64,000 nt of DNA from Burkholderiales bacterium (GTDB lineage: Bacteria > Pseudomonadota > Gammaproteobacteria > Burkholderiales > Burkholderiaceae_C): assembly GCA_029268225.1 (NCBI GenBank), contig JAJUGJ010000008.1:52481-116480 (forward strand). Reading direction: 5' to 3'. Numbering within the stretch: position 1 is the stretch's first letter; the number at the start of each line of letters is the position of its first letter. The notes below the pieces were generated by a model. The model made no database searches. It was not told the origin of the DNA and was given only the letters and a program-made list of their open reading frames with translations. The translations under genes and the position numbers were made by a program. Shown piece by piece: positions 45,102 to 54,466 of the stretch.

Positions 45102-46682
45102 TCACTCGGTCGGCAGCCATTGCGCGACCGGGATCGGCTCGGACTTCGGCGCCGGGTCGGGCGACCATCCACCGCCCAGCGCCTTGTAAAGCAGCACCGT
45201 GTGGGTGTTGAGCTCGATCTCGGCCAGCAGGGCTTCGTCTTCGCGTTTGAGCGCGTCGGCCTGGGCCTCCAGCGCGGCCTGCAGCAAGGCCTGTCCGGCA
45301 CCGAAGTGCGCCATGCGCTCGCGGGCGAACTGGTGCGCCAGGTCTGCGGTCTGCGTCAGGTAGGCCACGCGTGAGGTGAAGGCACGGTGGGCGGTGTAGG
45401 CGTTTTCGACGTCTTCCAGCGCGCCCAGCACGGTCTTTTCATATTCGAGGGCAACGCCTTCGAGCTGGGCCTCGTTGGCCGCGATGTTGGCGCGGATGCG
45501 CCCCGCAGTGAAGATGGGCAGGCGCAGGCCCACGCCGAGCGACTGAGTACCGAAGTTGTAGCCCTCGATGTCGTCCGGATGGGCACGGCCCGCCGAGGCG
45601 CCCAAGCCGATATAGAACTTGGGGAAAAGCTCGGCACGGGCCGAGCCCACCTTGGCCGCCTGCGAGCGCACCTTGCGCTCGACGCCGCGCACATCGGGGC
45701 GGCGCGCCAGCACATCACCGGGCAACACCTTGGGCAAGCTGGGCGGGCGTTGGGCACCGGGTGGCAGCGGCGGCAGTTCGGTCAGGCTTTGCGGCGGCTG
45801 GCCCATGAGCACGGCGATGCGGCGCAGGTGGCTGGCCAGCAGGGCCTTCAGCGGCTCGACCTTGGATTGGGCGTCGCGCAGGTGCATCTCGGCGCGGGCG
45901 ACGTCGGCGGCCTCAGTCTGCCCGGACTGGAAGCGCCCGCGGGCGTACTTGACGCCACGCTCGGCGACGTAGATGGCGCGTTCGACCAGGCGCAGGCGCT
46001 TTTCCACGCCGCGGGCCTCGAAGTAGCGGGTGGCGATGTCGGCGGCCACCATGAGCTGGGCGCCGTGCTGCTGCTCGTGCGCGCCCAGGATGAGCTGGTA
46101 GACCATTTCGGCATCAGCGTGGCGGGCGCCGAAGATGTCCACCTCCCAGGTAGCAGCCAGCCCGACCGCATGGGTGTTGCCCTGGGGCATGCTGACGTTC
46201 TGCGGCAAGGATGGGGTCACATTGCCCGGCAGCGGGATGGGGATGTTGCCCGGCCAGCCCGGGATGCTGGTGTTGCCGAACTGGGTGGGCATGGCCCCGC
46301 TCTCGCGCGAGCGCCCTGCCCCGGCTGCCAGTTCCAACGTGGGATAGTAGGCCGACTCGGCCATGCCGTGGAAGGCCCGCGCTTCCTTGATGCGGGCCAG
46401 CGCGATGCGCACATCCACGTTCTGGCGCAGGCCTTCTTCAATGTAGCCGCTCAAGACCGGGTCATCGAGCTGCTTCCACCACTGGGCGACGTCGGCAGTG
46501 GCCTGGGCCGTGGCCGGGTCGACCGAGTCGAATTGCCCCGGCATCTGCACCGCCAACGGAGGCATGTCCACCTTCACGGTGGTGCAGGCCGAGGCCAGCA
46601 AGGTCGCGGTGGCGGCCACCAACAGGCGCAAGGCTGTGGGACGGAAGGTGGGTCGATTCACCAGACGGCGATGGGCGCGCAT
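45102..46682 (-). CDS. NodT-type outer-membrane efflux lipoprotein (TolC/OprM family)
   Basis: Outer-membrane channel of a tripartite efflux pump. The 526-aa protein has a lipoprotein signal ending LASAC near residue 33. The two OEP repeats each contain the helix patterns, for example DVRIALARIKEARAFHGMAESAYYPTLELAAG and SARAELFPKFYIGLGASAG. Between them is ARRPDVRGVERKVRSQAAKVG, the conserved signature of the second half. GGAG lies seven bases upstream of the ATG at 46682. It is the last gene of the hlyD-ABC-ABC-OMF operon, so it is probably the exit duct for that system. Confidence 0.93.
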   Translation of the reverse strand: MRAHRRLVNRPTFRPTALRLLVAATATLLASACTTVKVDMPPLAVQMPGQFDSVDPATAQATADVAQWWKQLDDPVLSGYIEEGLRQNVDVRIALARIKEARAFHGMAESAYYPTLELAAGAGRSRESGAMPTQFGNTSIPGWPGNIPIPLPGNVTPSLPQNVSMPQGNTHAVGLAATWEVDIFGARHADAEMVYQLILGAHEQQHGAQLMVAADIATRYFEARGVEKRLRLVERAIYVAERGVKYARGRFQSGQTEAADVARAEMHLRDAQSKVEPLKALLASHLRRIAVLMGQPPQSLTELPPLPPGAQRPPSLPKVLPGDVLARRPDVRGVERKVRSQAAKVGSARAELFPKFYIGLGASAGRAHPDDIEGYNFGTQSLGVGLRLPIFTAGRIRANIAANEAQLEGVALEYEKTVLGALEDVENAYTAHRAFTSRVAYLTQTADLAHQFARERMAHFGAGQALLQAALEAQADALKREDEALLAEIELNTHTVLLYKALGGGWSPDPAPKSEPIPVAQWLPTE

Positions 46683-46712
46683 GTGTCACTCCGATAAAGC
46701 AAGAGAGAGGGG

Positions 46713-47837
46713 TCAGCCCTGACGGGCGAGCATGGAGCGAAAGCGCATCAGCGCCAGCGCCAGGAAAGCGATGCCGATGCCACCCACGGCCAGCATCTGG
46801 GGCCAGACGATGTCCACCCCGGCGGCCCGGTACAAGATGCCCTGGGTGAGTTGGACGTAGTGGGTGGAGGGCGAGAGCTGCATCAGGTGCTGCAGCCACA
46901 TCGGCATGTTCTCGAAGGGCGTGGCCGAGCCCGAGAGCATGTACATGATCACGAAGACGGGCACGGCCAGCAGGCCAAACTGCGGCATGGAAGCCGCCAC
47001 CGTGGCCAGCAGGATGCCGAGCGCGGTCAGCGAGAACAGGTAGAGCCCGGTGCCCAGCAGGAACAGGCCCACCGAGCCTTCGATGGGCACACCGAGCACG
47101 CCTTCGATGATGGCCAGCACCGAGACGGCCACGGCCATCAAGATGACCAGGCCGTTGGCGGCGATCTTGGCCACGGCGATTTCGCTGGGGCGCACCGGCA
47201 TGACCAGCAGGTGTTCAATGGTGCCGCGCTCGCGTTCGCGGATGACAGCCGCGCCCACCAGCACCACCGACAGCACGGTCACGTTGTTGATGAGCTGCAT
47301 GACCGAGGTGAACCAGCTGGTGGTGGTGTTGGGGTTGTAGAGCACATGCACGACCTGCCGGGTGGGCAGGCGCTTGTCCAAGCTGTCGACCTTGAACTCG
47401 CTGAGGGTTTCACGCAGCACGATTTCGGTGATGTAGGCGATGCCGAGCTGGGCCTGGGCCATGGCGGTGGCGTCCACGGTGAGCTGCACGGTGGTGGGGC
47501 GTTGGCCGTGGATGTCGGCCTCGAACTGACGGGGGATGTCGAGGATGAAGAGGTAGCGGCCCTCGTCCATGGCGGCTTGCGCGGTGGTGGGCGTGAGGTC
47601 CACCGGCGTCTGGAACATGGGCGGCTGCAAGGCCGCGCGGATGCGCTGCGACAGGCCCGACTGGTCGTGATCAATGATGCCGATGGTGACGTGGGTGACG
47701 TCGGCCTTGGCGCCCACGGCGACCACATAGACGGCGACCGTGAAGGAGATGAGGATGGCGCCCATCATGGTGCGGTCGCGCAGCACGCAGCGCAGCTCTT
47801 TGAGGCTGAGGTGGAAGACGTTGAGGAACCAGATCAT
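46713..47837 (-). CDS. ABC-2 type transporter permease (YhhJ-like)
   Basis: A 374-aa permease of the ABC-2 class. The N-terminus is a membrane anchor (MIWFLNVFHLSLKELRCVLRDRTMM) followed by a large periplasmic loop (about 50-180). Membrane helices cluster at about 175-200, 215-245, 255-280, 285-310 and 345-365. It has the conserved EREGTIEHLLVMP-like segment (RERERGTIEHLLVMPVRPSEI). AGGAG lies eight bases upstream of the start; the gene begins 1 bp after the RbbA-like stop. With the fused permease of its neighbour it likely forms the transmembrane part. Confidence 0.93.
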   Translation of the reverse strand: MIWFLNVFHLSLKELRCVLRDRTMMGAILISFTVAVYVVAVGAKADVTHVTIGIIDHDQSGLSQRIRAALQPPMFQTPVDLTPTTAQAAMDEGRYLFILDIPRQFEADIHGQRPTTVQLTVDATAMAQAQLGIAYITEIVLRETLSEFKVDSLDKRLPTRQVVHVLYNPNTTTSWFTSVMQLINNVTVLSVVLVGAAVIRERERGTIEHLLVMPVRPSEIAVAKIAANGLVILMAVAVSVLAIIEGVLGVPIEGSVGLFLLGTGLYLFSLTALGILLATVAASMPQFGLLAVPVFVIMYMLSGSATPFENMPMWLQHLMQLSPSTHYVQLTQGILYRAAGVDIVWPQMLAVGGIGIAFLALALMRFRSMLARQG

Positions 47838-47838
47838 G

Positions 47839-50580
47839 TCAACGCTCCTGCTTGCGCACGAACAGGCGCGCCGCGCTCAGGTAGGCCACCGCAAAACCCA
47901 TCATCACCACGCAGGCCACGCCCAGGGTCTGCCACTGCAGCTGCCAGTTCTTGGTGAACACGCCCAGGCTCACCTTCTGGAACCACGAGGCGGGGAAGCC
48001 CTGGGCGATGTAGAAGTTGACGCCGTCGAGCGTGGAGACGGGGCTGAGCACGCCGGCGAAGTTGGTGGTGATGATCACGCACAGGATGGCGGTGAGGAAC
48101 TGCGCGGCCACCTGCGTTTGCACGAAGGCCGAAATCAGCAGGCCCATCGCGGTGATGGCGAAGGCGTAGGCCGTGGCACCCAGTGTGAGCGCCAGGAAGC
48201 TGCCCTTGAGCGGCACGCCCAGGCCCCAGATGAGCACGGCCACCAGGGTGAGGTAACTCAGCAGCGTCAGGGCCACATAGGGCAGCTGCTTGCCGACCAG
48301 GAACTCGCTGATGGCACCGGGTGAGGCGTAGAGGTTGACCATGGTGCCCATTTCCTTTTCGCGCACCACGCCCAGGGCGGTGAGCATGGCCGGGATCAGC
48401 GTCAGGGCCAGCATCAGGTTGCTGGGGCCGAACACAAAGATGCTCTGGTACGAGGGGTTGTAGGCCATGCGTGGGGCGACGGTGATCGGCACCGTGGGGG
48501 TCTCGGCGCCGGGGGTGGACCGGGCCAGTTGCACGGCGTGCTCAATGGCCACGGCCTTGATCGAGTTGACGGTGTGGGCCGCGCGCACGAGGCTGCCGCC
48601 GTCGACATAGAAGCCGACTTCGGGCTGTCGCTGGCCGATCAGGTCACGGCCGAAACCAGGCGGCACGTCGATCACAAGCCAGGATTGCGAGGAGCGCAGT
48701 TGGGCGTCGATCTCCTGGGCGTCGCTCAGCGGGGCTTGTTCGACAAAGTGAGGCGAGCCGGCGAAGTGCTCGACGAAGCGGCGGCTGTCGGTGCTCTGGT
48801 CGCGGTCGAGCACCGAAAACCGGATGTCTTCCACGTCGAAGCTCAGGCCCCAGGTGGCAGCGCACAAGACGATGATGGGGCCGATGATGGCGAAGGCCAG
48901 GCGGATGCTGTCGTGTCGCAACTCCATGGCCTCGCGCTGAGCAAAGGCCCACATGCGGCTGAACCACAGGGTGGCGGCGGATGGCGGTTTGCTGGCCAAT
49001 GCAGGCGGGGTCAGGGGCGCATCCAGTGGGTCGCGCTCCATGGACGTGTGTGGCAGGTGCTCGGCCTCCTGATCGGCTTCCAGGTAGTCGATGAAGGCCT
49101 GCTCCAGCGTTTCGCAGCCCCGCTCCACGCAGAGGTCGTCGGGCTTGCCCACGGCCAGCACACGGCCGCGGTGCATCAGCGAGATGCGGTCGCAGCGCTG
49201 GGCCTCGTTCATGAAGTGGGTGGAGACGAAGAGCGTGACACCCTCTTCCCGCGACAGGCGGATCATGTGACGCCAGAACATGTCGCGGGCGGCAGGGTCC
49301 ACGCCGGAGGTGGGCTCGTCGAGGATCAGCACCTCGGGCTTGTGCAGGCAGGCTGCGGCCAGTTGCAGGCGCTGGCGGATGCCCAGCGACAGGCTGGCCG
49401 GCATGGTCTCGGCGTAGGGGCGCAGCTCGAAGGTGTCGAGCGAGTCCTCGATGGCCTGGTCGGCGGTGGCCGGGTCCATCCGGTACAGGCGGGCGTGCAG
49501 TTGCAGGTTCTGGCGCACGGACAGCTCTTCGTACAGCGAGAAGAGCTGCGACATGTAGCCGATGTGCAGGCGGGTGCGCAGATCGGACGCATCCACTGGC
49601 TTGCCAAGCAGCCGCGCCGAGCCCTCGGTGATGTCGAGCAGGCCGGTGAGCATCTTCATGGTCGTGGTCTTGCCGCAGCCGTTGGAGCCCAGGAAGCCGA
49701 AGATCTCGCCGCGGGGGATGCAGAAGGTCACGTCGCGGGCGGCCACGAAGTCGCCAAAGCGACGGGTCAGGCCTTCGGCCTCCATGGCGGGCGGGCCGTC
49801 GTGTGCGGGCAAAGGCGGGATCAGCAGCGGCGCGGTGTCGCCCTTGCGGGAGAGCTTGATATAGGCCTCTTCCAGGCTGGCCGAGCGGGTCTGCTCCAGC
49901 ACGCCGATGGTGGGCGCGCACACCAGCACGCAGCCTTCGTCCATGGCCACCAGATGGTCAAAGCGCTCGGCTTCTTCCATGTAGGCGGTGGCCACCAGCA
50001 CGGTCATGTGCGGGCGCTCTGTGCGCAGGCTCTCGACCAGTGCCCAGAACTGCCGGCGCGACAAGGGGTCCACACCCGTGGTGGGTTCGTCAAGGATGAG
50101 CAGGTCGGGGTTGTGCACCAGGGCCGCGCACAGCGAGACCTTCTGCTTCATGCCGCCCGAGAGCTTGCCGGCCGGCCGGGCATGGAAAGGGTCGAGCGCG
50201 GTGGCGCGCATCAGACGCTGGATGCGTGCGTCACGCTCGGCTGACGGCACCCCGAAGAGGCGGGCCGAGAAATCGATGTTGTCGTAGACGGAGAGCGAGC
50301 GGTACAGGTTGCGGCCCAGGCCCTGCGGCATGTAGGCCACGCGGGGCGCCAGTTCACGGCGGAAGGCGGCATCGGCCACATCCCCACCCAGCACAGTCAG
50401 CCGACCGGACTGCAGCTTCTTGACGCCTGCCATGAGCCCCAGCAAGGTGGACTTGCCCACCCCGTCCGGCCCCACGAGGCCAACGGTCTTGCCCATGGGC
50501 AGCGTCAGGCTGACCTGCTCCAGAGCCGATTTGCCGTCGTAGGCATGGCTCACCGACTCGACGATGATCGCGGACTGCAT
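47839..50580 (-). CDS. RbbA-like fused ABC transporter (two ATPase domains plus ABC-2 permease)
   Basis: A 913-aa protein with two nucleotide-binding domains and a C-terminal membrane domain. NBD1 (about 1-230) has Walker A GPDGVGKST, signature LSGGMKQK and Walker B LLILDEPTTGVDP. NBD2 (about 265-500) has Walker A GSNGCGKTT, a non-canonical signature LSLGIRQR and Walker B VLILDEPTSGVDP. Residues about 550-913 are an ABC-2 permease with helices at about 560-585 and 730-905. It resembles E. coli RbbA (YhiH), described as a ribosome-associated ATPase. Here, with an adaptor, permease and outer-membrane factor, an export pump is the better reading. The substrate is unknown. Confidence 0.92.
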   Translation of the reverse strand: MQSAIIVESVSHAYDGKSALEQVSLTLPMGKTVGLVGPDGVGKSTLLGLMAGVKKLQSGRLTVLGGDVADAAFRRELAPRVAYMPQGLGRNLYRSLSVYDNIDFSARLFGVPSAERDARIQRLMRATALDPFHARPAGKLSGGMKQKVSLCAALVHNPDLLILDEPTTGVDPLSRRQFWALVESLRTERPHMTVLVATAYMEEAERFDHLVAMDEGCVLVCAPTIGVLEQTRSASLEEAYIKLSRKGDTAPLLIPPLPAHDGPPAMEAEGLTRRFGDFVAARDVTFCIPRGEIFGFLGSNGCGKTTTMKMLTGLLDITEGSARLLGKPVDASDLRTRLHIGYMSQLFSLYEELSVRQNLQLHARLYRMDPATADQAIEDSLDTFELRPYAETMPASLSLGIRQRLQLAAACLHKPEVLILDEPTSGVDPAARDMFWRHMIRLSREEGVTLFVSTHFMNEAQRCDRISLMHRGRVLAVGKPDDLCVERGCETLEQAFIDYLEADQEAEHLPHTSMERDPLDAPLTPPALASKPPSAATLWFSRMWAFAQREAMELRHDSIRLAFAIIGPIIVLCAATWGLSFDVEDIRFSVLDRDQSTDSRRFVEHFAGSPHFVEQAPLSDAQEIDAQLRSSQSWLVIDVPPGFGRDLIGQRQPEVGFYVDGGSLVRAAHTVNSIKAVAIEHAVQLARSTPGAETPTVPITVAPRMAYNPSYQSIFVFGPSNLMLALTLIPAMLTALGVVREKEMGTMVNLYASPGAISEFLVGKQLPYVALTLLSYLTLVAVLIWGLGVPLKGSFLALTLGATAYAFAITAMGLLISAFVQTQVAAQFLTAILCVIITTNFAGVLSPVSTLDGVNFYIAQGFPASWFQKVSLGVFTKNWQLQWQTLGVACVVMMGFAVAYLSAARLFVRKQER

Positions 50581-50587
50581 GAGCGGC

Positions 50588-51598
50588 TCACCAGGCGCTG
50601 GCGGTGCGGGCGTCGGCGGTCTTGCTGTCGATGCTGGCAGGCGGCTCGCTCAGGCGCACGAAGCCGTTGCCGGTCAGTCCCCCTTTGAGCAGGCCCGCGT
50701 GGGCCAAGGCCACCTCGGGCGACAGCGACAGCTTCACGCGGAAGCTCAGCTTTTCGCGCTCGCTGGCGGTCTCGACGTGCTTGGGCGTGAACTGGGCATC
50801 GGCCGACACGAAGCTGACCTTGGCCGGCAGGCGCAGATCGGGCGCGGCATCCAGCACGATGCGGGCCTCGTCTCCCACGCGGACCTGGCCGGCCACCTTG
50901 GTGGGTAGGAAGATGGTCATGTGAACCTGCGAGGTGTCCACCAGCGTCGCCACGCGCCCCCCGGCTGGGATGACGGAACCCGGCTCGACCACGCGATATT
51001 CGATGCGGCCCCCCACCGGGGCCTTGAGGGTATGGTCGGCGATGGCGTTTTTCAGGCGCTCGATGCCGGCTTCGGCTTCGGCCTGGGCGGCTTTGGCCTC
51101 GCCCACGGCAGCGGTGGCAATGCTGACCCCGCTGGACTCGCCGTCACGCTGGGCCTGCCGCTTCTTGAGCTCAGAGTCGGAGATGAGCGTGTCATCGCGC
51201 ATCCGCACGGCGTTGTCATAGTCCATCTGCGCCACCTTGGCCTTGAGGCTTTGCACTCGCACCTCGCCTTGTGCACGGGCCATGGCCTGGGTCGCACGCT
51301 GGCGCATGGCCACCACGCCGTCGAGCTGGCGTTGCAGGTCGGTGGTGTCCATTTGCGCGATCATGTCGCCCACCTTGACCATGTCCCCCTCGTGCACGGC
51401 GATGCTTTGCACCTGACCCGGGAACTTGGTGGCGATCTCGATGCGCTGCACATCCAGTCGCCCGTTACCGGAAACGATCTTCGGGGTCGCCTCCTCGGAG
51501 CGCAAAGCGCCCCAGGTGGCCCAGGCGCCAGACACCGTCACCGCGGACACCACAGCGCCCAGAATGAAACCGCGATAAGGATGGAGAGAGAACTTCAT
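50588..51598 (-). CDS. HlyD-family periplasmic adaptor (membrane fusion protein)
   Basis: A 336-aa adaptor that links the inner-membrane transporter to the outer-membrane factor. One N-terminal membrane segment (about 8-27) is followed by a lipoyl half-motif (ATKFPGQVQSIAVHEGDMVKVGDMIAQMD), an alpha-helical hairpin (about 70-185), and the return lipoyl/barrel half (HTLKAPVGGRIEYRVVEPGSVIPAGGRVATLVD). The ATG at 51598 is chosen over a GTG at 51607. It is the first gene of the efflux operon, 7 bp ahead of the RbbA-like gene. Confidence 0.93.
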   Translation of the reverse strand: MKFSLHPYRGFILGAVVSAVTVSGAWATWGALRSEEATPKIVSGNGRLDVQRIEIATKFPGQVQSIAVHEGDMVKVGDMIAQMDTTDLQRQLDGVVAMRQRATQAMARAQGEVRVQSLKAKVAQMDYDNAVRMRDDTLISDSELKKRQAQRDGESSGVSIATAAVGEAKAAQAEAEAGIERLKNAIADHTLKAPVGGRIEYRVVEPGSVIPAGGRVATLVDTSQVHMTIFLPTKVAGQVRVGDEARIVLDAAPDLRLPAKVSFVSADAQFTPKHVETASEREKLSFRVKLSLSPEVALAHAGLLKGGLTGNGFVRLSEPPASIDSKTADARTASAW

Positions 51599-51764
51599 GG
51601 TCGTCACTTTGCTGGTTCGTTCAGGTCATGATCGACCCAGCAAAATGCTCGGACATTGAAGTAGATCAGATGCCAGCCTGCGCATTCATGGGGCTTGTCG
51701 CACAGGCATACCCGCTGTCAGACAGGCACCCCACGACCCTCAGGGTTTGCCCGATCCAAAGCAA

Positions 51765-51786
51765 AAGGCGCCCGGGTGGGCGCCTT
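51765..51786 (-). terminator. Terminator after nnrS
   Basis: AAGGCGCCC (51765-51773), loop GGGT, GGGCGCCTT (51778-51786). On the minus strand it is followed by a T-run (TTTT), ending the ubiUVT-nnrS operon. Confidence 0.8.
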
Positions 51787-51796
51787 GAACCTTGAA

Positions 51797-53140
51797 TCAA
51801 CCGGGTCGGCCATCCACCCGCGGTTGCCCATACCAGCGCCAATGGCGGGCGCTCCAAGCGCCCAGGGTGAGCAGCCACAACGAGGCGGCAGCCAGCAACA
51901 GGGTGCTGGCGTGCGCGGGCCAGAGCGTGGCTGCCAGCCGGGTCAGCGTTGCCAGTTGCAGACTCCAGAACAGGCCCCACGCCATGCTGTCGGCCGCCAG
52001 CACACGCCCACTGTGTCCGCAACTCACGCGGGTAACCATGGCCAGCAGCACACTGCCCAGGAAGCCCATGGTCAAAGCGTGAAGGGGCAGCAAGGTCGGG
52101 ATGTCCACGCCCTGGGCGCGCATCCACACGGTGAAGGCGTCGAGGCAAAACGCCACACCCAGCCAGACGAAGCCCAGATGCAGCATGGCCAACAAGCGGT
52201 TGCGCAGGCTACGCCACAGCCCCCAGCGCACCGCCAGCGCCAGAATCAGCACGCCCGAGACCAGGGCCGTGCCAAAGCGCAGCATCCACAGCCTGGAAGG
52301 CATCGCCAGGCTGCGTGCCTCCGCCCACACCCAGCCGCCTTGCAGCACGACCATGCCCAACATGGTCCACAGCAGCCAGTTGGGACGCCAGGCGTCCAGG
52401 CTGGGCACGGCCGAGGCCGAGAAGAACGGAATCATGCGGTGAGCCACCACCACATACACCGGCACGATGAAGAGCCACAAGCCCAGCAGCGCGGCCACGC
52501 GCACCATCAGATAAGCCTGAGTAGACAGGCCCACGGCAGCGGCCATCAGGCACAACAGGCCGACCACGCTGGCGGCGGCAATCAAGCTGGCATGCAGACG
52601 ATCCGGTGCCGGACTGCGCTGCACCATGCCCACAAAGCGGCCCGACAGCATCGCCCAGCCCAAGGTGGCCACCCCCACACCCAACGCGGCCAGACGGTGG
52701 TGCACATAAGCGCCCACCAACAGCCCCGCCCAGCCTATGACTATGGTCAGCACGCCCAGCAGCACCTGCCGCGCACTCACCTCCGGCATCCGCAACCACT
52801 TGGGACCGGCCGTGAACAGAAAACCCGTGAAGAACAAGGGCATGAAGCCAAAGCTCATCAAAAGCGCGTGCACAAAGGTCTCGGGCACCACCATGGCCAT
52901 GTGAAAGGCCCCGGTACCCCGCCCGGCCATCACCAGCCACCACCACAAGCTGGCCAGGGTCATCACGGCCACTGCGCTGGCAAACGCCAGACGGTGCGGC
53001 GCATGCAGCAGCAAGGCCCAGCGCCACGGCGCAGGATGCAGTTTCGCCTGCGCACGGGCTTCCGCAGGTGTCGAGGTTGAAGGTGCAGCCGCCTGGGCTT
53101 TGAGAGGAATGACCGGGCGATTCGGCTTGTCAGCGGGCAT
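51797..53140 (-). CDS. nnrS: NnrS family protein (NO-response, heme/copper membrane protein)
   Basis: A 447-aa inner-membrane protein with about 12 transmembrane helices of the NnrS family, which protects cells under nitric-oxide stress and is found with denitrification genes. Typical segments are PHRLAFASAVAVMTLASLWWWLVMAG, HALLMSFGFMPLFFTGFLFTAGPKWL, HRMIPFFSASAVP and LPLHALTMGFLGSVLLAMVTRVSCGHSGRVL; conserved His in the helices could bind heme. I use the ATG at 53140. Its start overlaps the ubiT stop by 11 bp, so it is co-transcribed with ubiU, V and T. A terminator at 51765 closes the operon. Confidence 0.92.
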   Translation of the reverse strand: MPADKPNRPVIPLKAQAAAPSTSTPAEARAQAKLHPAPWRWALLLHAPHRLAFASAVAVMTLASLWWWLVMAGRGTGAFHMAMVVPETFVHALLMSFGFMPLFFTGFLFTAGPKWLRMPEVSARQVLLGVLTIVIGWAGLLVGAYVHHRLAALGVGVATLGWAMLSGRFVGMVQRSPAPDRLHASLIAAASVVGLLCLMAAAVGLSTQAYLMVRVAALLGLWLFIVPVYVVVAHRMIPFFSASAVPSLDAWRPNWLLWTMLGMVVLQGGWVWAEARSLAMPSRLWMLRFGTALVSGVLILALAVRWGLWRSLRNRLLAMLHLGFVWLGVAFCLDAFTVWMRAQGVDIPTLLPLHALTMGFLGSVLLAMVTRVSCGHSGRVLAADSMAWGLFWSLQLATLTRLAATLWPAHASTLLLAAASLWLLTLGAWSARHWRWYGQPRVDGRPG

Positions 53141-53555
53141 GGTGCGTGTTCGGGCGCCCTGCAAACGGCCAACGAGGTGGGCCCACGGCGTCCAACGTGT
53201 TCTTGAGGAGGAGACCATACTCCGTGTCCCCCTCCATGACCATCCTCCGATCGAAGAACAGCGTATCCGGATCATCCTGCCCTTGCAGCAGTCGCCAATA
53301 GACCTGAGCGGTGGCCTTCAGACGCAGCGCCACAGGCTGGCCGGCAGATGCCGGTGACAGGCCGCGCGGGCCCGCCTGCAAACGGCAGGTGATGCCCAGA
53401 TCGTCCACCACCAGCTCCACCACACGACCGGAAAGTTCGGCCTGGGTGGTCTCGTCCACCAGCGGCCACCACAGGCGGTTGAGCGCCTGCGCCATCACCA
53501 TGGAAGGCGGCCATACCGGCAGGCGCCGCACGACTTCACGCAAAAGCTGTTTCAT
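53130..53555 (-). CDS. ubiT: SCP2-domain ubiquinone accessory factor UbiT
   Basis: A 141-aa protein with an SCP2-type lipid-binding domain, required for O2-independent ubiquinone synthesis in E. coli together with UbiU and UbiV. It has GRVVELVVDDLGITCRLQAGPRGL, AGQPVALRLKATAQVYWRLLQGQDDPDTLFFDRRMVMEGDTEYGLLLKN and a C-terminal Trp/Pro patch; the hydrophobic cavity is expected to hold the long isoprenoid intermediate. The ATG at 53555 overlaps the ubiV stop (ATGA) and is therefore preferred over the GTG at 53567. Confidence 0.92.
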   Translation of the reverse strand: MKQLLREVVRRLPVWPPSMVMAQALNRLWWPLVDETTQAELSGRVVELVVDDLGITCRLQAGPRGLSPASAGQPVALRLKATAQVYWRLLQGQDDPDTLFFDRRMVMEGDTEYGLLLKNTLDAVGPPRWPFAGRPNTHHAR

Positions 53556-54454
53556 GAGTTGATCCACACCATGCCCGGGCGCTGGGGCCGGGCGTACCCA
53601 TTGGACAAAGGACCCGGCATGCGCAGCGAGCGAATCACCTCGATCGCCTCAGTGCTGGAAGCGCCGTGGTTCATCACGGCATCGAACTGGCGCAGCACCT
53701 CGGCAAAGTCCTGCGAGGTGGGCGACAGGCGCAAGCGCTGCACACCGGCAGCCTGCAAGGCCTCGCGCTCGCCCAACAGGCACTGCACCGTGCCCGACTG
53801 GGTCTGGATGCCGTTGAGCGTGAGGAAGTCCTGCCCTTCGCGTGTGCGCAAGGCCAGGCCATCGGGGTCGTCCATGCAGCGGAACTCGCAGTGGTCCTTT
53901 TGCAGATGATGGTGGCGCGCCGTGAAGCACCGCGCCGACAGGGCCAGCGGCATGCGCCCGAAGGCAAACACCTCGCTTTGCACCGCCGAGTCGGGCGGGC
54001 AGACCTTGCCCACGTCAGGCAAGGACATCTCCACCGGCGCCACCCAGCGCGTGGCGCCCAGGGCCGCGTACTCGGCCAAAGACGGCGCGCTGTACACGTT
54101 CACATGCAGGCCGATCACCCAGGGCGTGTGGCCGGCCAGCAGGCGCACGGCCGCGGTGTCATTGGCCTCCAGCATGAAGTCGCCCTGCTCCACCCAGCGG
54201 CGAAGGCTGCGCAGCTCGGCTTCGGTTTCCAGCAAGGCCTGGGTGCCGATCACCACTTCCTTGCCCGCGGCTTTCAGCTCACGCGCCAAGGCCAGCCAGT
54301 CTTCCGGCTTCATCTCATGCCGGCGTGAACACACCACCTCGCCCAGGCACACCGTGTGCGCCGACGAATCGGCCACCTCGGCGTAGAACGCCGTCAAGGT
54401 ATCTCGGGACCAGTAATACTGCACCGGACCCACACTCAGTTGGAACATGCTCAT
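53552..54454 (-). CDS. ubiV: O2-independent ubiquinone hydroxylation protein UbiV
   Basis: U32-family protein carrying a [4Fe-4S] cluster. With UbiU it forms the complex that hydroxylates ubiquinone precursors without O2. The 300-aa product contains Cys42 (in VVCSRRHEM), Cys176, Cys189 and Cys193. The 13- and 4-residue spacing of the last three fits the cluster ligands known in E. coli UbiV. GAGG lies about 11 bases before the ATG at 54454. Its stop overlaps ubiT. Confidence 0.93.
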   Translation of the reverse strand: MSMFQLSVGPVQYYWSRDTLTAFYAEVADSSAHTVCLGEVVCSRRHEMKPEDWLALARELKAAGKEVVIGTQALLETEAELRSLRRWVEQGDFMLEANDTAAVRLLAGHTPWVIGLHVNVYSAPSLAEYAALGATRWVAPVEMSLPDVGKVCPPDSAVQSEVFAFGRMPLALSARCFTARHHHLQKDHCEFRCMDDPDGLALRTREGQDFLTLNGIQTQSGTVQCLLGEREALQAAGVQRLRLSPTSQDFAEVLRQFDAVMNHGASSTEAIEVIRSLRMPGPLSNGYARPQRPGMVWINS

Positions 54455-54466
54455 CGTTCTCTTGCC

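Noticed and set aside
48529..50244. Long plus-strand frame opposite the RbbA-like gene
   Set aside because: His/Gly/Val-rich composition typical of GC-rich antisense frames; both ATPase domains are on the minus strand.
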